The notes under the pieces were generated by a model. The model was given only the letters and a program-made list of their open reading frames with translations, did no database searches and was not told where the DNA came from. DNA of 17,500 bases from Salpingoeca rosetta (taxonomy: Eukaryota > Opisthokonta > Choanoflagellata > Craspedida > Salpingoecidae): assembly GCF_000188695.1 (NCBI RefSeq), contig NW_004754901.1, positions 521,964-539,463 of the forward strand, read 5' to 3'. Shown here piece after piece: positions 1-17,500 of the stretch. Both the position numbers and the translations under genes were made by a program. The stretch's first letter is position 1. Every line of letters begins with the position of its first letter.

Positions 1-10020
<10,020 letters not shown>

Positions 10021-10184
10021 GCGTGCGTACGTGTTGGGCGTGGGGTGTTGGGTGTGTCCTTTGCTCCTCGTGCGTGGGTGAGTGCGTGGGTGGGTGGATG
10101 CACACTGTCGTCCGGGCTGCCTGCTGTTGGCTCATTTACAAGCAAGACCTTTTCCTTCTTTCCGGTCCTGTGCTGTTGTGAAGA
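10021..10184. promoter_or_regulatory. Short divergent intergenic region, putative bidirectional promoter
   Basis: Only about 165 bp separate the minus-strand ATG at 10020 from the proposed PAN2 ATG at 10185. The left part is GT-rich (GTGGGTG-type runs at 10030-10100) and the right part is pyrimidine-rich (CCTTTTCCTTCTTTCC near 10147-10164). I see no convincing TATA box. Both 5' UTRs and core promoters must fit here or overlap the neighbouring gene. The role is inferred from geometry alone. Confidence 0.5.

Positions 10185-17500
<7,316 letters not shown>

Overview
The window is intron-rich nuclear DNA from a eukaryote. It holds two divergent protein-coding genes, both cut off by the window edges. 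Exons are short (43-341 nt where bounded, apart from one proposed 16-nt initiator exon). Introns are all GT-AG and mostly 150-450 nt, and almost every intron is packed with microsatellites ((CA)n/(TG)n, (CAT)n, (GGT)n, (GTTT)n, (TTGC)n, (CT)n). The compact intergenic space, dense short introns, GC-rich exons, and a secreted protein mixing LamG, C-type-lectin-like and sushi-like modules suggest a free-living opisthokont protist. A choanoflagellate is my best guess; this is inference and was not checked by any search.

Minus strand, 10020 down to 1: one gene of at least 24 exons that runs off the left edge. Splicing by hand with matching phases at every junction gives about 1117 codons. In order they encode a signal peptide, a LamG/concanavalin-like jelly roll, three tandem beta-sandwich modules resembling DUF642/CBM4-9, a C-type-lectin-like domain, an unassigned beta-rich segment and a sushi/CCP-like domain. 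It looks like an extracellular or cell-surface, probably carbohydrate-binding, protein.

Plus strand, about 10185 to 17500: PAN2, the catalytic subunit of the PAN2-PAN3 poly(A) deadenylase. It has 21 supported exons plus one tentative initiator exon. The N-terminal WD40-type propeller, the PAN3-binding linker and the first part of the catalytically dead ubiquitin-hydrolase-like domain are present. The 3'-5' exonuclease domain lies beyond the right edge.

The two start codons are only about 165 bp apart, so a shared bidirectional promoter is likely. The genes have no evident functional link: one is cytoplasmic mRNA decay, the other extracellular.

The most unusual signal is in the introns. On both strands, relative to transcription, TG/GGT/GAT/GTTT repeats lie behind the 5' splice site, while CA/CAC/CAT/CT repeats lie in front of the 3' splice site. 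Most introns could therefore fold into a stem that brings the splice sites together. I saw no tRNA, rRNA, CRISPR array, transposase or integrase, and no sign of prokaryotic gene organisation.
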